From NCBI GenBank assembly GCA_041741155.1, contig JBGSKO010000062.1:62001-126000 (forward strand): a DNA stretch of 64,000 nt, read 5' to 3'. The DNA is from M3007 sp041741155 (GTDB lineage: Bacteria; Bacteroidota; Bacteroidia; Chitinophagales; Saprospiraceae). Below the pieces are notes generated by a model that worked only from the letters and a program-made list of their open reading frames with translations, made no database searches and was not told the origin of the DNA. The position numbers were made by a program, and so were the translations under genes. Below, piece after piece: positions 6,849 to 15,770 of this stretch (positions are counted from its first letter, which is position 1; every line of letters starts with the position of its first letter).

Positions 6849-9413
6849 ATGCAAGCATTTCTGCGGCTACTTCTGGCTGCAACACTACCCTTCTTTGCGC
6901 TGCCGGATGTCTCCGGCCAACGGCTCACGTCTGTCCGGGGGCAAGTCCTGGATGCTGCCACCAATGACCCCTTGCCGTATGTGAGCGTCCAGCTGGAAGG
7001 CTCCAACCTGGGTACCCGAACCGACATCGAAGGCAATTTTTTTCTGGAAACAACGGCTCCGGGCATGACCGGCATCAAAGTCGTGTGTGTCGGCTATGCC
7101 CCCCAAACGATTCCTATTCAAGCCGGGCAGGCAAACAAACTGACGGTGCTGATGCAAGAAGCCAATGTGGGCTTGAAAGAGGTGACGGTGCGCGTGGAAA
7201 AATACCGAAACAGAGATAACCCCGCCGTGGCGCTCATCCGCAAAGCCATTGAAAACAAAGACAAAAACCGGCAGGAGGGCCTAGAGTTCTACCAGTATGA
7301 AAAGTACGAGAAAGTCGGTTTTGCCCTGAACAACGTTTCCGAAAAGACCAAAAACAACCTGCTTTTTCGCCGTTTCAAATTTATTTTTGAAAACGCCGAC
7401 ACCAACAAGGTCAACGACAAGGTAAGCTTGCTGCTTTTCCTCCGGGAAAGCCTCTCCGACGTGTACTTCCGAAATACCCCCTCCACCAAACGCGAATATG
7501 TGCGCGGCGAACGCAATGTGGTGTTCAAGGATATTTTCGACCTGCAGGGCATCTCCTATTTCGTCAACAGCCTGTACATGGACGTCAACTTTTACAACAA
7601 TGCCGTTGACCTCCTGACCATGCAGTTTACCAGTCCGCTAAGTCCCATTTCTCCGAATATTTACCGCTTTTACATTCAGGATACCGTACCCATAAACGGC
7701 ACCCCCTGCGCCCACCTGTACTTTGCGCCCCGCAATAAAACCGACCTCGCGTTCATGGGCCACCTGTGGATCGCGCTGGATTCCACGTATGCCCTTCGGA
7801 AAATTGAGGCCGGTATCCCGCGGGACATCAACCTCAACTGGGTCAACGAACTGCAGATCAGCCAGGCATACGACTGGGTGGGCACATCTACTTCGGACCG
7901 CGGACTGATCCTCACGAAAGACGAAATTTTTATGGACTTCGGGCTTTTACGGGGCGACAGTACCCGGTCGTTGCTGGGCAATAAAACCACCTCGTACCGC
8001 AATTACACCGTCAATCAGCCCTTGCCCGACAGCCTGTTCAGCACGCCCCTGGCTATCCTGCGCAATGCCGACGCCGATGCGCGCGACTCCGTGTTTTGGA
8101 TCCAGGGCCGGCACCTTTCACTCACCCGCAGCGAAAAAGGACTGGAACAAACCCTCGACAGCCTGCATCGAAACCGTTCGTTTCGCCGCATCGTCGGCGG
8201 CCTGAAATTTTTGTTTGAGGGCTATTCCTCCGTCGGCGGTGTTGATATCGGCCCTGTCAATACCTTTTACAGTTTCAACCAGGTGGAAGGCCTTCGGCTG
8301 CGCTTTGGCGGACGCACCAACTACAGGTTTAGCCGGCGCTTTATGCTGGAAGGCTATGCCGCGTATGGCCTGAACGACGAACGCTGGAAAGGCTTTGGCG
8401 CCATTCGCTACTCCTTTGGCGAGGAGAAAGTGCGCTTGTTTCCCATAAACCAGGTGCGCCTTTGGTACCAAAACGATATTGAGATACCGGGCCAGGCCCT
8501 CCAGTTTGTGAACGAGGACAACTTCCTGCTGTCGTTCAAACGCGGGCTGAACAATCGTATGATTTACAAGACCACGCTGGGGCTTGATTACCTGAAAGAA
8601 TACCGCACGGGTATTTCTTACGCCATTTCGATAAAAAATATCCGCCAAAATCCAGCAGGCGCACTGCTGTTCGACTATTCAGATCAGGGCGAAACGCGCT
8701 ACAAAACAGACCTGACCACCACCGAGATCGGGCTGATGCTGCGGTATGCTCCCAACGAAAAATTCTACGACGGCGCTACCTACAGAACCCCCGTCCTGAC
8801 CAAATACCCCATTTTCGAACTGATGTACGATGCCGGCGTGAAAGGCCTGATGAAGGGCGAATACACCTATCACAGCCTCCGACTCAAGGTGCGCAAAGCA
8901 TTCTTTCTCTCACCCATTGGTTGGGGTATCGGCGTGGTGGAAGCCGGGCGCGTTTTCGGTCAGGCGCCCTATCCCCTGCTGATGATACACCGGGCCAACC
9001 AGTCTTACTCGTATCAGCTGGAGTCCTACAACCTGATGAACTTCCTGGAGTTTATCAGCGACCAGTACGTGTCCGTCAATTATTTTCACAACTTTGGCGG
9101 TGTGTTCCTCGGCCGTGTTCCGTTGTTGAAAAAATTAAAATGGCGGGAAGTCTTGTCTATCAAAGCCTTATGGGGAAATATCGGCACAGACAATCGCCCC
9201 GACGACACCAATAGTCTGCTGAATTTTCCGGTTCTCGACGACGGTACGCCCATGTCGTACACCCTGGAGCGGAAGCCGTATCTGGAAGGTAGCGTGGGCA
9301 TAGCGAATATTTTTCGAGTGGTACGGGTGGACGTGGTTCGCCGGTTCACCTACACGGAACACCCGTATGTATCCAAAATCGGGATACGGGTGCGGATAAA
9401 AATGGAATTTTGA
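6849..9413 (+). CDS. DUF5686/carboxypeptidase-regulatory-like outer membrane protein
   Basis: An 854-residue exported protein. The N-terminal hydrophobic segment ending near VSGQ is a signal peptide. Residues of about 25-110 form a carboxypeptidase-regulatory-like beta-sandwich (VRGQVLDAATNDPLPYVSVQLEG...GTRTDIEG), and the rest matches the Bacteroidota DUF5686 family, with many alternating aromatic strands and a terminal phenylalanine (RIKMEF) typical of an outer-membrane beta-barrel. The family function is not established. It is embedded in the inositol-lipid gene set, 20 nt before the CDP-alcohol phosphotransferase gene, so a role in placing or using the new lipid at the outer membrane is possible. 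No TonB plug domain was recognised, so it is not called a TonB-dependent receptor. Confidence 0.8.
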   Translation: MQAFLRLLLAATLPFFALPDVSGQRLTSVRGQVLDAATNDPLPYVSVQLEGSNLGTRTDIEGNFFLETTAPGMTGIKVVCVGYAPQTIPIQAGQANKLTVLMQEANVGLKEVTVRVEKYRNRDNPAVALIRKAIENKDKNRQEGLEFYQYEKYEKVGFALNNVSEKTKNNLLFRRFKFIFENADTNKVNDKVSLLLFLRESLSDVYFRNTPSTKREYVRGERNVVFKDIFDLQGISYFVNSLYMDVNFYNNAVDLLTMQFTSPLSPISPNIYRFYIQDTVPINGTPCAHLYFAPRNKTDLAFMGHLWIALDSTYALRKIEAGIPRDINLNWVNELQISQAYDWVGTSTSDRGLILTKDEIFMDFGLLRGDSTRSLLGNKTTSYRNYTVNQPLPDSLFSTPLAILRNADADARDSVFWIQGRHLSLTRSEKGLEQTLDSLHRNRSFRRIVGGLKFLFEGYSSVGGVDIGPVNTFYSFNQVEGLRLRFGGRTNYRFSRRFMLEGYAAYGLNDERWKGFGAIRYSFGEEKVRLFPINQVRLWYQNDIEIPGQALQFVNEDNFLLSFKRGLNNRMIYKTTLGLDYLKEYRTGISYAISIKNIRQNPAGALLFDYSDQGETRYKTDLTTTEIGLMLRYAPNEKFYDGATYRTPVLTKYPIFELMYDAGVKGLMKGEYTYHSLRLKVRKAFFLSPIGWGIGVVEAGRVFGQAPYPLLMIHRANQSYSYQLESYNLMNFLEFISDQYVSVNYFHNFGGVFLGRVPLLKKLKWREVLSIKALWGNIGTDNRPDDTNSLLNFPVLDDGTPMSYTLERKPYLEGSVGIANIFRVVRVDVVRRFTYTEHPYVSKIGIRVRIKMEF

Positions 9414-9433
9414 ATTAAGTAAACGAACGAACC

Positions 9434-10150
9434 ATGGCAAATTTTTTGAAAGACGTTGGTCAACCGCTGGTCTATAAAGTCATCCAGCCGCTCATCGAGT
9501 TGTTGGCACGGGCGGGAGTAACCCCCAATGCCGTGACGGCTGTTGGCTTTGTACTCAACATTGGCGCCACGGTGATCTTTGTTTATGGAACCAATACTGC
9601 CCGGGGCGATCTGGAGTATGTGGCCTGGGCCGGTAGTGTCATCCTGTTTGCGGGGCTTTTCGATATGATAGACGGGCGTCTCGCTCGGGTCAGCAAGCAG
9701 GAAAGCAGCTTTGGCGCCCTGTTCGATTCCGTATTCGACCGGTACAGCGAGCTCGTCATGTTTCTGGGAATATGCTACTACCTGGTAGCCCAACAGTATT
9801 TTCTGAGTTCGCTGTTTGCCTTTTTGGCCATGATCGGCTCCATCATGGTCAGTTATGTGCGCGCACGCGCCGAGGGCCTGGGAGTAGAGTGCAAGGGCGG
9901 GCTGATGCAACGCCCGGAGCGGGTATTGCTGGTAGGTATATCGGCTATCGTATGTGGTTTTGTGCAGTGTAGCTTTGAGGACTTCCGGTACGTCTTACCC
10001 GGCACAGATTTTCCGTACTTTGAAAACATAACAATTTTTACGTTTCCTATTTTTGTCATGGCCATTCTGACCAACTGGACGGCCATTCAACGCTTGCGCG
10101 AATCAAAAACAGCATTAGATATTTTAGATAAAAAAAAGAACATCGATTAA
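9434..10150 (+). CDS. CDP-alcohol phosphatidyltransferase, probable phosphatidylinositol-phosphate synthase
   Basis: A 238-residue membrane enzyme. The full CDP-alcohol phosphotransferase signature D-x2-D-G-x2-A-R-x8-G-x3-D-x3-D is present, beginning with DMIDGRLAR at about residue 77 and ending at the aspartate in DRYSE. Such enzymes move a phosphatidyl group from CDP-diacylglycerol to an alcohol. With ino1 upstream and a PgpA-like phosphatase nearby, inositol 3-phosphate is the likely acceptor, giving phosphatidylinositol phosphate. PgsA or phosphatidylserine synthase activity is possible, but the motif does not discriminate. Two nucleotides separate it from the next gene. Confidence 0.88.
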   Translation: MANFLKDVGQPLVYKVIQPLIELLARAGVTPNAVTAVGFVLNIGATVIFVYGTNTARGDLEYVAWAGSVILFAGLFDMIDGRLARVSKQESSFGALFDSVFDRYSELVMFLGICYYLVAQQYFLSSLFAFLAMIGSIMVSYVRARAEGLGVECKGGLMQRPERVLLVGISAIVCGFVQCSFEDFRYVLPGTDFPYFENITIFTFPIFVMAILTNWTAIQRLRESKTALDILDKKKNID

Positions 10151-10152
10151 TT

Positions 10153-10698
10153 ATGTCCCGCCTTAGTCTATTTTTTACTACGCTCTTATTTGTAATCGGA
10201 TTCGCCACCTCGGGTTTGGCCCAAAGCAGTTTCCCTAATCCGCCGCTTACCCCCCAGCGCCTGTTCTATGTGCAACGCACCGGAAATACCAACACGATCG
10301 TGTATGATGCCAACACGCTGAACAACGGAAAAACCTTCCATACAAAACAGCCCATCAACGTGTACTGGCTGCGATACGACGAGCAGGGACAGGTTGCGCC
10401 CCTGAACTATTTGCAACGCACGATGGCCTACGGCGTGACCGTAAATCCAACAGAACGGTCGGATGAATTTGAGTTCCACGTCGTGTCCTATCCCAAGCGC
10501 AAGCTGCGACTGGTACTCGATCCGGGTGGACGGCCGCACGCCATTATGACCATCAACAACCAGCCAGTTTGGCTGAATCGCGTCTTTGTGAAAATTGAAG
10601 GCATGAAAATTGGCATCATTCCCAATGTCAAATACGTAGAACTGTTTGGTACCGACCCGAAAACAGGCAAAGGTGTTTATGAAAAATTTGTTCCATGA
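10153..10698 (+). CDS. Exported DUF4833 protein
   Basis: A 181-residue protein with a clear signal peptide ending near GLAQS, then a single globular domain (RLFYVQRTGNTNTIVYDAN...; INVYWLRYD; LNYLQRTMAYG) that matches my memory of the DUF4833 family. No catalytic motif is evident. It overlaps the next gene by four nucleotides (ATGA) and follows the phosphatidyltransferase by two, so it is translated with the inositol-lipid enzymes. A periplasmic accessory role in inositol phosphoceramide assembly is the simplest inference; the biochemical function is unknown. Confidence 0.75.
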   Translation: MSRLSLFFTTLLFVIGFATSGLAQSSFPNPPLTPQRLFYVQRTGNTNTIVYDANTLNNGKTFHTKQPINVYWLRYDEQGQVAPLNYLQRTMAYGVTVNPTERSDEFEFHVVSYPKRKLRLVLDPGGRPHAIMTINNQPVWLNRVFVKIEGMKIGIIPNVKYVELFGTDPKTGKGVYEKFVP

Positions 10699-11618
10699 TA
10701 AACCATAACCCACTCCAAATGAGGCAACGCGCCTTCTTTTTTGCAGGTACCCTGGCCTACTTCGCCTGGTTCCACTTTTTTGTGGGACTGCGCCTGGAAC
10801 ACACGTTTTTTTATGTGCTGATCGTCGGGCTGTACATGGCCCGGCCCGACACAAAGCGGTTTGTGATCGCTTTTTCGGCATTTATCGCGTACTGGCTCAT
10901 CTACGACTCCATGCGGGTATTGCCCAACTACGAGGTAAACCCCATCCATATCGAGGAACCGTATCTTCTGGAACTGCAAATGTTCGGCACGGCAGGCCCC
11001 GACCTTCAGCCGATTTCTCCGAACGAGTACTTTCGCGACCACGGAAGCCCCGAACTTGATGTGATTTCCGGGCTGTTTTACCTCGGCTGGGTACCGATTC
11101 CCCTCTTATTTGCTTTTTGGCTGTATCGCACAAGAAAACCGCTTTTTGTACGCTTCTCGTACGCCTTTTTGTTTACCAATATCCTGGGCTTCATCATTTA
11201 CTACCTGTATCCAGCGGCGCCGCCCTGGTACATTGAGCAGCATGGATTTGAGGTAAAACACGGCACACCGGGCAATGCTGCCGGCTTGCTCAACTTCGAT
11301 GCGCACCTGGGGATCAACCTTTTCGCCGGCATGTACCAGAAAAACGCCAACGTGTTTGCCGCAATCCCGTCCCTGCACGCCGCCTACCCGGTGCTGTGTT
11401 TTTTGTACGGGCGCCGGATGCGGAGTTGGTCGCTTGATATCCTGTTTTTGGTGTTTGTGTCCGGGATATGGTTCGCCGCCGTTTATACTCGCCACCATTA
11501 CATCATTGACGTCCTGGCCGGCGGAGCGACAGCCGTGGTCGGCTATGCACTTTTTGAGTTCCTGGCCGAACGAAAACCCGTGAAGACCTGGCTGAACGCA
11601 CTACTCCAGCGGATATAG
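10695..11618 (+). CDS. PAP2/Aur1-like phosphotransferase, candidate inositol phosphoceramide synthase
   Basis: A 307-residue polytopic protein of the PAP2 superfamily. Motif C2 is PSLHAAYP (His about 228) and motif C3 is RHHYIIDVLAGG (Arg about 266 to His 268), the triad used by lipid phosphatases and by Aur1-type inositol phosphoceramide synthases. The loop PAAPPWY before C2 also occurs in Aur1-like proteins. With phosphatidylinositol made by the upstream genes, it would transfer inositol phosphate from phosphatidylinositol to ceramide on the periplasmic face, releasing diacylglycerol. A plain lipid phosphatase is the alternative. It is the last gene of the tightly packed run; lpxC follows after 55 nt. 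Confidence 0.82.
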   Translation: MINHNPLQMRQRAFFFAGTLAYFAWFHFFVGLRLEHTFFYVLIVGLYMARPDTKRFVIAFSAFIAYWLIYDSMRVLPNYEVNPIHIEEPYLLELQMFGTAGPDLQPISPNEYFRDHGSPELDVISGLFYLGWVPIPLLFAFWLYRTRKPLFVRFSYAFLFTNILGFIIYYLYPAAPPWYIEQHGFEVKHGTPGNAAGLLNFDAHLGINLFAGMYQKNANVFAAIPSLHAAYPVLCFLYGRRMRSWSLDILFLVFVSGIWFAAVYTRHHYIIDVLAGGATAVVGYALFEFLAERKPVKTWLNALLQRI

Positions 11619-11673
11619 TATTTTCCAGCAAGAGCGCCGTAACTTCGCCGCCCAATAAGCATATTCCCGGATC

Positions 11674-13086
11674 ATGAAACAAACCACCATCATCGCTCCT
11701 GCTTCCGTCGAGGGAGTAGGATTGCACACCGGCAAAGCCGTCACACTCACGTTCAAGCCGGCGCCCGCCAACCACGGCTACCGGTTCCAGCGGGTGGACC
11801 TGCCTGACCAGCCCGTCGTGCCCGCCGATGTCAAGTTTGTGGTTTCGACCAACCGCGGCACGACCCTGCGCAGCGGAGAAGCACAGGTCGCCACCGTCGA
11901 ACACGTCCTTTCCGCCCTAACAGGTTTGGGCATAGACAACGTGTTGATGGAAATAAACGGCCCCGAGATGCCCATCATGGACGGCACGTCCATGCCGTTT
12001 GTGCGCGCACTGAATGCTGCCGGGCAAGTGGAGCTGGATACCGAACGCGAGTATTTTGTTATTACCGAACCAATTTCCTACAAAGACGAAGTGCTGGGTA
12101 TCGAACTGCTGGCCTTGCCGGCCGATTCGTATGAAGCCACGGTGATGATTGATTTCAACTCCAAGGTGCTCGGACAACAGTTTGCCGCCCTGAATAATCT
12201 GGCGGATTATACCACAGAAATCGCCCCCTGCCGCACGTTCGTTTTTGTGCACGAATTGGAAAAATTGCTCCAGATGGGCCTCATCAAAGGTGGCGATATG
12301 GACAATGCCATCGTCATCGTTGATCGAAAAATGGATCAGGACGAGCTCGACGCCCTGGCCCAAAAAATGGGCAAACAATCCATAAAAGTGGATTCCGAGG
12401 GGGTGCTGAACACGGTTAAACTACATTTTCAGAACGAACCGGCCCGGCACAAACTGCTCGACGTGATCGGCGACCTCGCACTGATCGGCAAACCGATTCG
12501 GGGCAAGATCGTGGCCACCAAACCCGGACACACCGCAAATGTCGAGTTTGCCAAAATCCTGAAAAAAAATCTGACCGAAAAACGCCGCCTGTTCGGCATT
12601 CCGAAATACGACCCGGACAAAGAGCCACTGTACGATGTGATCGGCATCAGCAAGATGTTGCCGCACCGCTTCCCGTTTTTGTTGGTGGACAAAATCATCG
12701 AACTCTCCGAAACGCACGTGGTTGGCATCAAAAATGTCACCATGAATGAACAGTTATTTCAGGGACACTTCCCCGACAACCCGATCTTCCCCGGCGTGTT
12801 GCAAATCGAGGCAATGGCTCAGACCGGCGGCATATTAGCCCTGAGTACCGTGCAGGACCCCGGCAACTGGGATACCTATTTTTTGAAAATCGAAAACACC
12901 AAGTTTAAGGCGAAAGTCGTCCCAGGCGACACACTGATCCTTAAAATGGAACTCCTCGAACCCGTCCGTCGCGGTATTGTACACATGCAGGGCACTGCGT
13001 ATGTGGGCAGCAAACTCGTATCGGAAGGAGAACTGACTGCGCAAATTGTCCGCCGGAACAAGGACGCTGGTGCTAATGGGGTTTGA
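11674..13086 (+). CDS. lpxC/fabZ: Bifunctional UDP-3-O-acyl-N-acetylglucosamine deacetylase / 3-hydroxyacyl-ACP dehydratase
   Basis: A 470-residue fusion typical of Bacteroidota. Residues 1 to about 310 are LpxC: the zinc histidine is in VEHVLSALTG, the HKLLDVIGDLAL segment gives the second histidine and the aspartate, and KPGHTANVEFA the last histidine. The C-terminal part is FabZ: LPHRFPFLLVDKI, the catalytic histidine in QGHFPDNPIFPGV, and glutamate in LQIEAMAQTGG. LpxC commits UDP-GlcNAc derivatives to lipid A, while FabZ dehydrates 3-hydroxyacyl-ACP for fatty acid elongation; the two compete for hydroxyacyl chains. An imperfect -7-like TAACTTCG lies at 11640-11647. lpxA overlaps or follows immediately. 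Confidence 0.96.
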   Translation: MKQTTIIAPASVEGVGLHTGKAVTLTFKPAPANHGYRFQRVDLPDQPVVPADVKFVVSTNRGTTLRSGEAQVATVEHVLSALTGLGIDNVLMEINGPEMPIMDGTSMPFVRALNAAGQVELDTEREYFVITEPISYKDEVLGIELLALPADSYEATVMIDFNSKVLGQQFAALNNLADYTTEIAPCRTFVFVHELEKLLQMGLIKGGDMDNAIVIVDRKMDQDELDALAQKMGKQSIKVDSEGVLNTVKLHFQNEPARHKLLDVIGDLALIGKPIRGKIVATKPGHTANVEFAKILKKNLTEKRRLFGIPKYDPDKEPLYDVIGISKMLPHRFPFLLVDKIIELSETHVVGIKNVTMNEQLFQGHFPDNPIFPGVLQIEAMAQTGGILALSTVQDPGNWDTYFLKIENTKFKAKVVPGDTLILKMELLEPVRRGIVHMQGTAYVGSKLVSEGELTAQIVRRNKDAGANGV

Positions 13087-13166
13087 GTTTTTTTAACCGG
13101 AAGAAGGGAGACGGCGCGAATCACCTGCGTGGCGCAACGCCTCCATCTGTCAAACACAGCGAGTAC

Positions 13167-13994
13167 ATGAGCTACGAAAACGGCTTACGCGTTATTGACC
13201 CAAAGGCAAAAATTGGAAATAACGTCTCCATAGGGCCTTTTACCTTCATAGAGGGCGATGTTGTCATTGGCGACAACTGCTGGATCGGCAACAACGTGAC
13301 CATCCTCAACGGCGCCCGCATCGGCAACAACTGCAAGATTTTTCCTGGAGCCGTCGTCAGTGCCATTCCGCAGGACCTGAAATATAAGGGCGAACAAACG
13401 ACCATCGAAATCGGCAACAACGTCATTATCCGCGAATGTTGCACCCTCAACCGGGGCACGGACGAGGCCGGCCGCACCGTCATTGGCGACAACTGCCTGC
13501 TCATGGCGTATGTGCACGTTGCGCACGATTGCTTCGTCGGAAACAACTGTATCCTCGCCAATAACGTGACCCTCGCCGGGCATATCGAGATAGCCGACTA
13601 CGCCCGACTCGGAGGGTTGGTGGCCGTCCACCAGTTTGTACGCATCGGCGGACATGTCATGATCAGTGGTGGATCGCTGGTACGCAAAGACGTGCCACCG
13701 TACATCATCGCCGCCCGCGAACCCCTCTCCTACGTCGGAATCAATCGCGTTGGACTGCACCGCGCCCGGTTTTCGCGGGAAGACACCCACCATATCGAAG
13801 ATATCTACCGCGTCCTTTTCGTACGCGGCCTGAGCACCAAAAAAGCCCTGCAACGCATCGAAGAAGAAATCGCCCCCTCCCAATACCGCGATGAAATTGT
13901 CGGCTTCGTCCAGAAAGCCACTCGTGGCCTGATGAAGGGTTTCCGCACCAGCAACAACCATGGCGGTCGTGGACAAGAATCCGCACCGGACTAA
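13167..13994 (+). CDS. lpxA: UDP-N-acetylglucosamine acyltransferase LpxA
   Basis: LpxA adds a 3-hydroxyacyl chain to UDP-GlcNAc, the first lipid A step. The left-handed beta-helix is visible as repeated hexapeptides (AKIGNNVSIGPFTFIEGDVVIGD...). The catalytic histidine is in LLMAYVHVAHDC, followed by GHIEIADYARLGG and HQFVRIGGH, and the C-terminal helical tail ends the protein. Starting at the ATG at 13167 gives 275 residues, near the usual 260. The frame also opens at a TTG at 13083 that overlaps the lpxC/fabZ stop (TTGA) and would add a 28-residue basic extension not seen in the family; this start would be translationally coupled and cannot be ruled out. Confidence 0.93.
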   Translation: MSYENGLRVIDPKAKIGNNVSIGPFTFIEGDVVIGDNCWIGNNVTILNGARIGNNCKIFPGAVVSAIPQDLKYKGEQTTIEIGNNVIIRECCTLNRGTDEAGRTVIGDNCLLMAYVHVAHDCFVGNNCILANNVTLAGHIEIADYARLGGLVAVHQFVRIGGHVMISGGSLVRKDVPPYIIAAREPLSYVGINRVGLHRARFSREDTHHIEDIYRVLFVRGLSTKKALQRIEEEIAPSQYRDEIVGFVQKATRGLMKGFRTSNNHGGRGQESAPD

Positions 13995-14044
13995 CCCTCC
14001 AGCCGCAACACACCTCCCCCTTTTTCGCTTTTGTTCCGTGCTTT

Positions 14045-14689
14045 TTGCACACGAAACCAACCACCGCTTTGACCATCCAGCTCTCCGACGCCGGCAAACG
14101 CTTCCGATTCGATTGGATCTTCCGCAAACTGCACTACCGCTTCGAGACGGGCGAACGCTATGCCCTCCTCGGCCCGAACGGATCCGGCAAGTCCACGCTG
14201 ATGAAAGTGCTGTCCGGTCATTTATCCCTGTCTAAAGGCAAGATCGTTTTTGAGGAAAATGGCAAGGCACTGGACCCCGACGTCGTATATCGGCGGGTGA
14301 GCTATGCAGCTCCGTACATCGAACTGATCGAGGAATTTACCCTGGAAGAGGCCATCCAGTTCCATGCCCGCCTGAGACCGCTGTTGCCGGCATTTACCCC
14401 CGAAAGCTTGTACGAACTGCTTGAGCTGCCGCGCGCGCGCAGCAAGGCGTTGCGTTTTTTTTCCTCCGGCATGAAACAGCGCGTCAAACTCGCGCTGGCG
14501 ATCTGCACCGACGCCCCGGTGCTGTTGCTCGACGAGCCGACGACCAACCTGGACGTGCAAACCGTGCGCTGGTTCAAACAACTCGTGGAAACACACGCCG
14601 GCGACCGGCTGCTCGTCGTAGCCTCCAACGACCCCGGGGATCTGGAACTTTGCCGGGAACAGATCAATATCCTGGATTATAAGCAGTGA
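14045..14689 (+). CDS. ABC transporter ATP-binding protein
   Basis: A 214-residue nucleotide-binding subunit. Walker A (GPNGSGKST), an FSSGMKQRVKLA signature in place of LSGGQ, Walker B (VLLLDEPTTNLD) and the H-loop region with VVASNDP are visible. The only in-frame start near the domain is a TTG at 14045; the N-terminus is therefore uncertain. No permease gene is adjacent, so it probably pairs with a membrane protein encoded elsewhere. The degenerate signature and short length resemble small Bacteroidota ABC ATPases of CcmA type. Lipid export is possible by location only. Confidence 0.85.
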   Translation: MHTKPTTALTIQLSDAGKRFRFDWIFRKLHYRFETGERYALLGPNGSGKSTLMKVLSGHLSLSKGKIVFEENGKALDPDVVYRRVSYAAPYIELIEEFTLEEAIQFHARLRPLLPAFTPESLYELLELPRARSKALRFFSSGMKQRVKLALAICTDAPVLLLDEPTTNLDVQTVRWFKQLVETHAGDRLLVVASNDPGDLELCREQINILDYKQ

Positions 14690-14830
14690 TGAGCGATGTA
14701 TGCAACGAATTGCGCATATCGCCAACGTACAGTGGTTTTTAACAACATCTTCTGGTAAAAGACAAGGTTGACACCTCAACTTCCTGCACCTTCTCAATCG
14801 CTCTCAACGGACTCTAACTATCTTCGCGGT

Positions 14831-15724
14831 ATGAGAAAACTGACCATTGCCACATTGGCCCTGCTGCTGAGCGCACCTACCGGATTTTCCCAAAAACTGG
14901 AGCACTTCGACGTGCTGCTGTTCGCATTGAACCGAAAACCCGACAGTGTGTGGTACCCGTTTGCGCCGCGCTTCCTCACCGCATACAACTCCGGCGGCTA
15001 CAACAACCAGCCGCAGTTTGTTTCGCCGCACGAAATTTACCTCACCGTACAACTACCGGCAGATACCACCCAAACGGAAATCTACGCCCTCAACCTGCTG
15101 CTGAACACCACCACCCGCGTGACGGCGACGACCACCCCGGAGTACTCGCCCACGCCCATGCCCGGCGGCAAACGGTTTTCCGCCGTACGGGTGGAGGTCA
15201 ACGGCGACCAACGGCTCTGGTCCTATCCGCTGGATCGCTCCGACAACGGCCGACCCATCCTGCCCGCGATCACCAACGTAGGCTACCACTGCTGGCTGCG
15301 CGACACCCTGCTCGCGCTTTTTCTGGTGGGCGAAAATGAAAAACCGCACGCGCTCGCCATCGTCGGTACCGGCCAACAACAGCCCCAGCGCATCGCCTCC
15401 AGTATCGGACGCGCCCTGCAAAAACTTCCCGACGGACGCCTGGCATTCGTGCAAAAAGCCACCGAGCAAACCTGGTACATTAAGGCCTACGACCCCGCGA
15501 AAAAAACTACCGATATCCTGGTAAAAACGCCGCCCGGCTGTGAAGACTTTGCTGTTCTGTCCGATGGCACGCTCATCGCCGGAAACGGCAGCAAGTTGCT
15601 CCAGTACAAACCGGGCCGCCAGTCCGACTGGATAGAAATCGGCGACCTGAGCCGCTACGGGGTAAAAAAGATCACCCGCGTTGCAGTAGGAGGGGACGGG
15701 AAACTGGCGGTAGTGGTGCAGTGA
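14831..15724 (+). CDS. Exported protein with predicted beta-propeller fold
   Basis: A 297-residue product from the ATG at 14831, with a signal peptide (MRKLTIATLALLLSAPTGFS then Q). The mature part reads as repeated beta-strand blocks with TolB/WD40-like phrases (QKLPDGRLAFV, LSDGTLIAGNGSKLLQY, VAVGGDGKLAVVV). I recognise no enzyme motif. The frame is open from 14768, but only the ATG start gives a signal peptide. Convergent with the T9SS propeller gene beyond it, to which it shows no clear similarity. Probably periplasmic or surface exposed. Confidence 0.7.
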   Translation: MRKLTIATLALLLSAPTGFSQKLEHFDVLLFALNRKPDSVWYPFAPRFLTAYNSGGYNNQPQFVSPHEIYLTVQLPADTTQTEIYALNLLLNTTTRVTATTTPEYSPTPMPGGKRFSAVRVEVNGDQRLWSYPLDRSDNGRPILPAITNVGYHCWLRDTLLALFLVGENEKPHALAIVGTGQQQPQRIASSIGRALQKLPDGRLAFVQKATEQTWYIKAYDPAKKTTDILVKTPPGCEDFAVLSDGTLIAGNGSKLLQYKPGRQSDWIEIGDLSRYGVKKITRVAVGGDGKLAVVVQ

Positions 15725-15770
15725 TCGCCCCGGGTCTGTGCGCGTACCATTGAATCCAATACCCGCTCCA

